Of a stretch of 22,417 nucleotides of DNA, positions 22,161 through 22,417 are shown in pieces (the stretch's first letter is position 1; every line of letters starts with the position of its first letter). The position numbers and the translations under genes are program-made. The notes below the pieces were generated by a model, which was not told the DNA's origin, did not search any database, and saw only the letters and a list, made by a program, of their open reading frames with translations. Origin of the DNA: DAOTXL01 sp034434895 (lineage in GTDB: Bacteria; Chloroflexota; Anaerolineae; JAAYZQ01). The stretch spans positions 1 to 22,417 of the forward strand of contig DAOTYI010000283.1 in NCBI GenBank assembly GCA_034434895.1, in the 5' to 3' direction.

Positions 22161-22417
22161 CTACTTTTTGACGCCGAGGGTATTCCGATAGGCTTCGAGT
22201 TGCGCCTCGCGGCCCAGCTCTTTGGTGATCTCCTCCCAGCCGTCATAGATCTGCTTCATGCACTGTTCCACCGTGATCTCGCCGGCCAGGTACTGGCTGA
22301 CAGCCGTGTCGAGGACGACCCCCTGGTAGCGCTGGTTCTGGGGGATGCGCAGGTCGAGCACCATATTGGGGCTGGCCAGGCTGGCCTCGATGGCCCCCAG
22401 GTAGTCGCTGGCCGCCT
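22161..22417 (-). CDS. Extracellular sugar-binding protein, family 1 (C-terminal part; runs off window)
   Basis: Only the last 84 residues are present; the gene continues past the right edge. The sequence YLGAIEASLASPNMVLDLRIP.. QYLAGEITVEQCMKQIYDGWEEITKELGREAQLEAYRNTLG is the typical helical C-terminus of family-1 (CUT1) solute-binding lipoproteins. It would capture the sugar outside the membrane for the two permeases that follow. An internal ATG at 22364 is not the start, because the frame stays open with the same family character to the edge. Confidence 0.85.
   Translation of the reverse strand, partial: AASDYLGAIEASLASPNMVLDLRIPQNQRYQGVVLDTAVSQYLAGEITVEQCMKQIYDGWEEITKELGREAQLEAYRNTLGVKK

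Overview
The window is high-G+C bacterial DNA with short intergenic gaps and long operons. The likely source is a Chloroflexota member of the Anaerolineae/Caldilineae type. Supporting features are a sugar ABC importer without a local ATPase gene, FGGY-kinase-rich sugar operons, a PocR-domain regulator, and intergenic spaces filled with short palindromic repeats. This assignment is an inference from gene content, with no 16S or marker gene to confirm it.

Region 1 (75-4895, + strand) is a six-gene sulfur/thiol redox cassette. It encodes an excisionase-type HTH fused to a PocR sensor, a DsrE2-type protein, TusA, a DsrM/NarI-like membrane protein, a DsrK/HdrD-like iron-sulfur protein and a thioredoxin-reductase-like flavoprotein. 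It ends in a strong intrinsic terminator at 4908-4942. DsrE2 and TusA are sulfur carriers. DsrM and DsrK form a quinone-linked module for reducing disulfides or trisulfides. The flavoprotein keeps its CxxC pair but lacks the usual NADPH 2'-phosphate motif. DsrC, DsrAB and a rhodanese are absent here, so the substrate is unknown. This is the best candidate in the window for an undescribed system.

Region 2 (5064-11816, - strand) is a compact seven-gene operon read from a good promoter at 11958-11986. Its order is PII-like protein, Na+/Ca2+ exchanger-family antiporter (TGA directly followed by ATG), B12-binding protein, octopine/nopaline dehydrogenase-family protein, COG4087-type HAD protein, DHPS-like metallo-beta-lactamase-fold protein and YibE/F membrane protein. 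It converges on region 1. No known pathway unites these genes.

Region 3 (11817-12190) is a gene-free stretch of about 370 bp. It holds the region 2 promoter, a dispersed leader repeat and several hairpins. One hairpin is a second copy, with a compensatory base-pair change, of a palindrome found between tusA and the dsrM-like gene.

Region 4 (12191-22417, - strand) is a sugar uptake and catabolism operon that starts beyond the right edge. It encodes a family-1 sugar-binding protein (C-terminus only), two permeases, a xylulokinase-type kinase, an aldose-1-epimerase-like (DUF4432) protein, a ribulokinase, an L-fucose isomerase and a rhamnulokinase. The likely substrates are L-fucose, D-arabinose or related sugars. 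The aldolase or epimerase needed to finish the pathway, and the transporter ATPase, must lie elsewhere. Both permeases carry an extra two-helix insertion.
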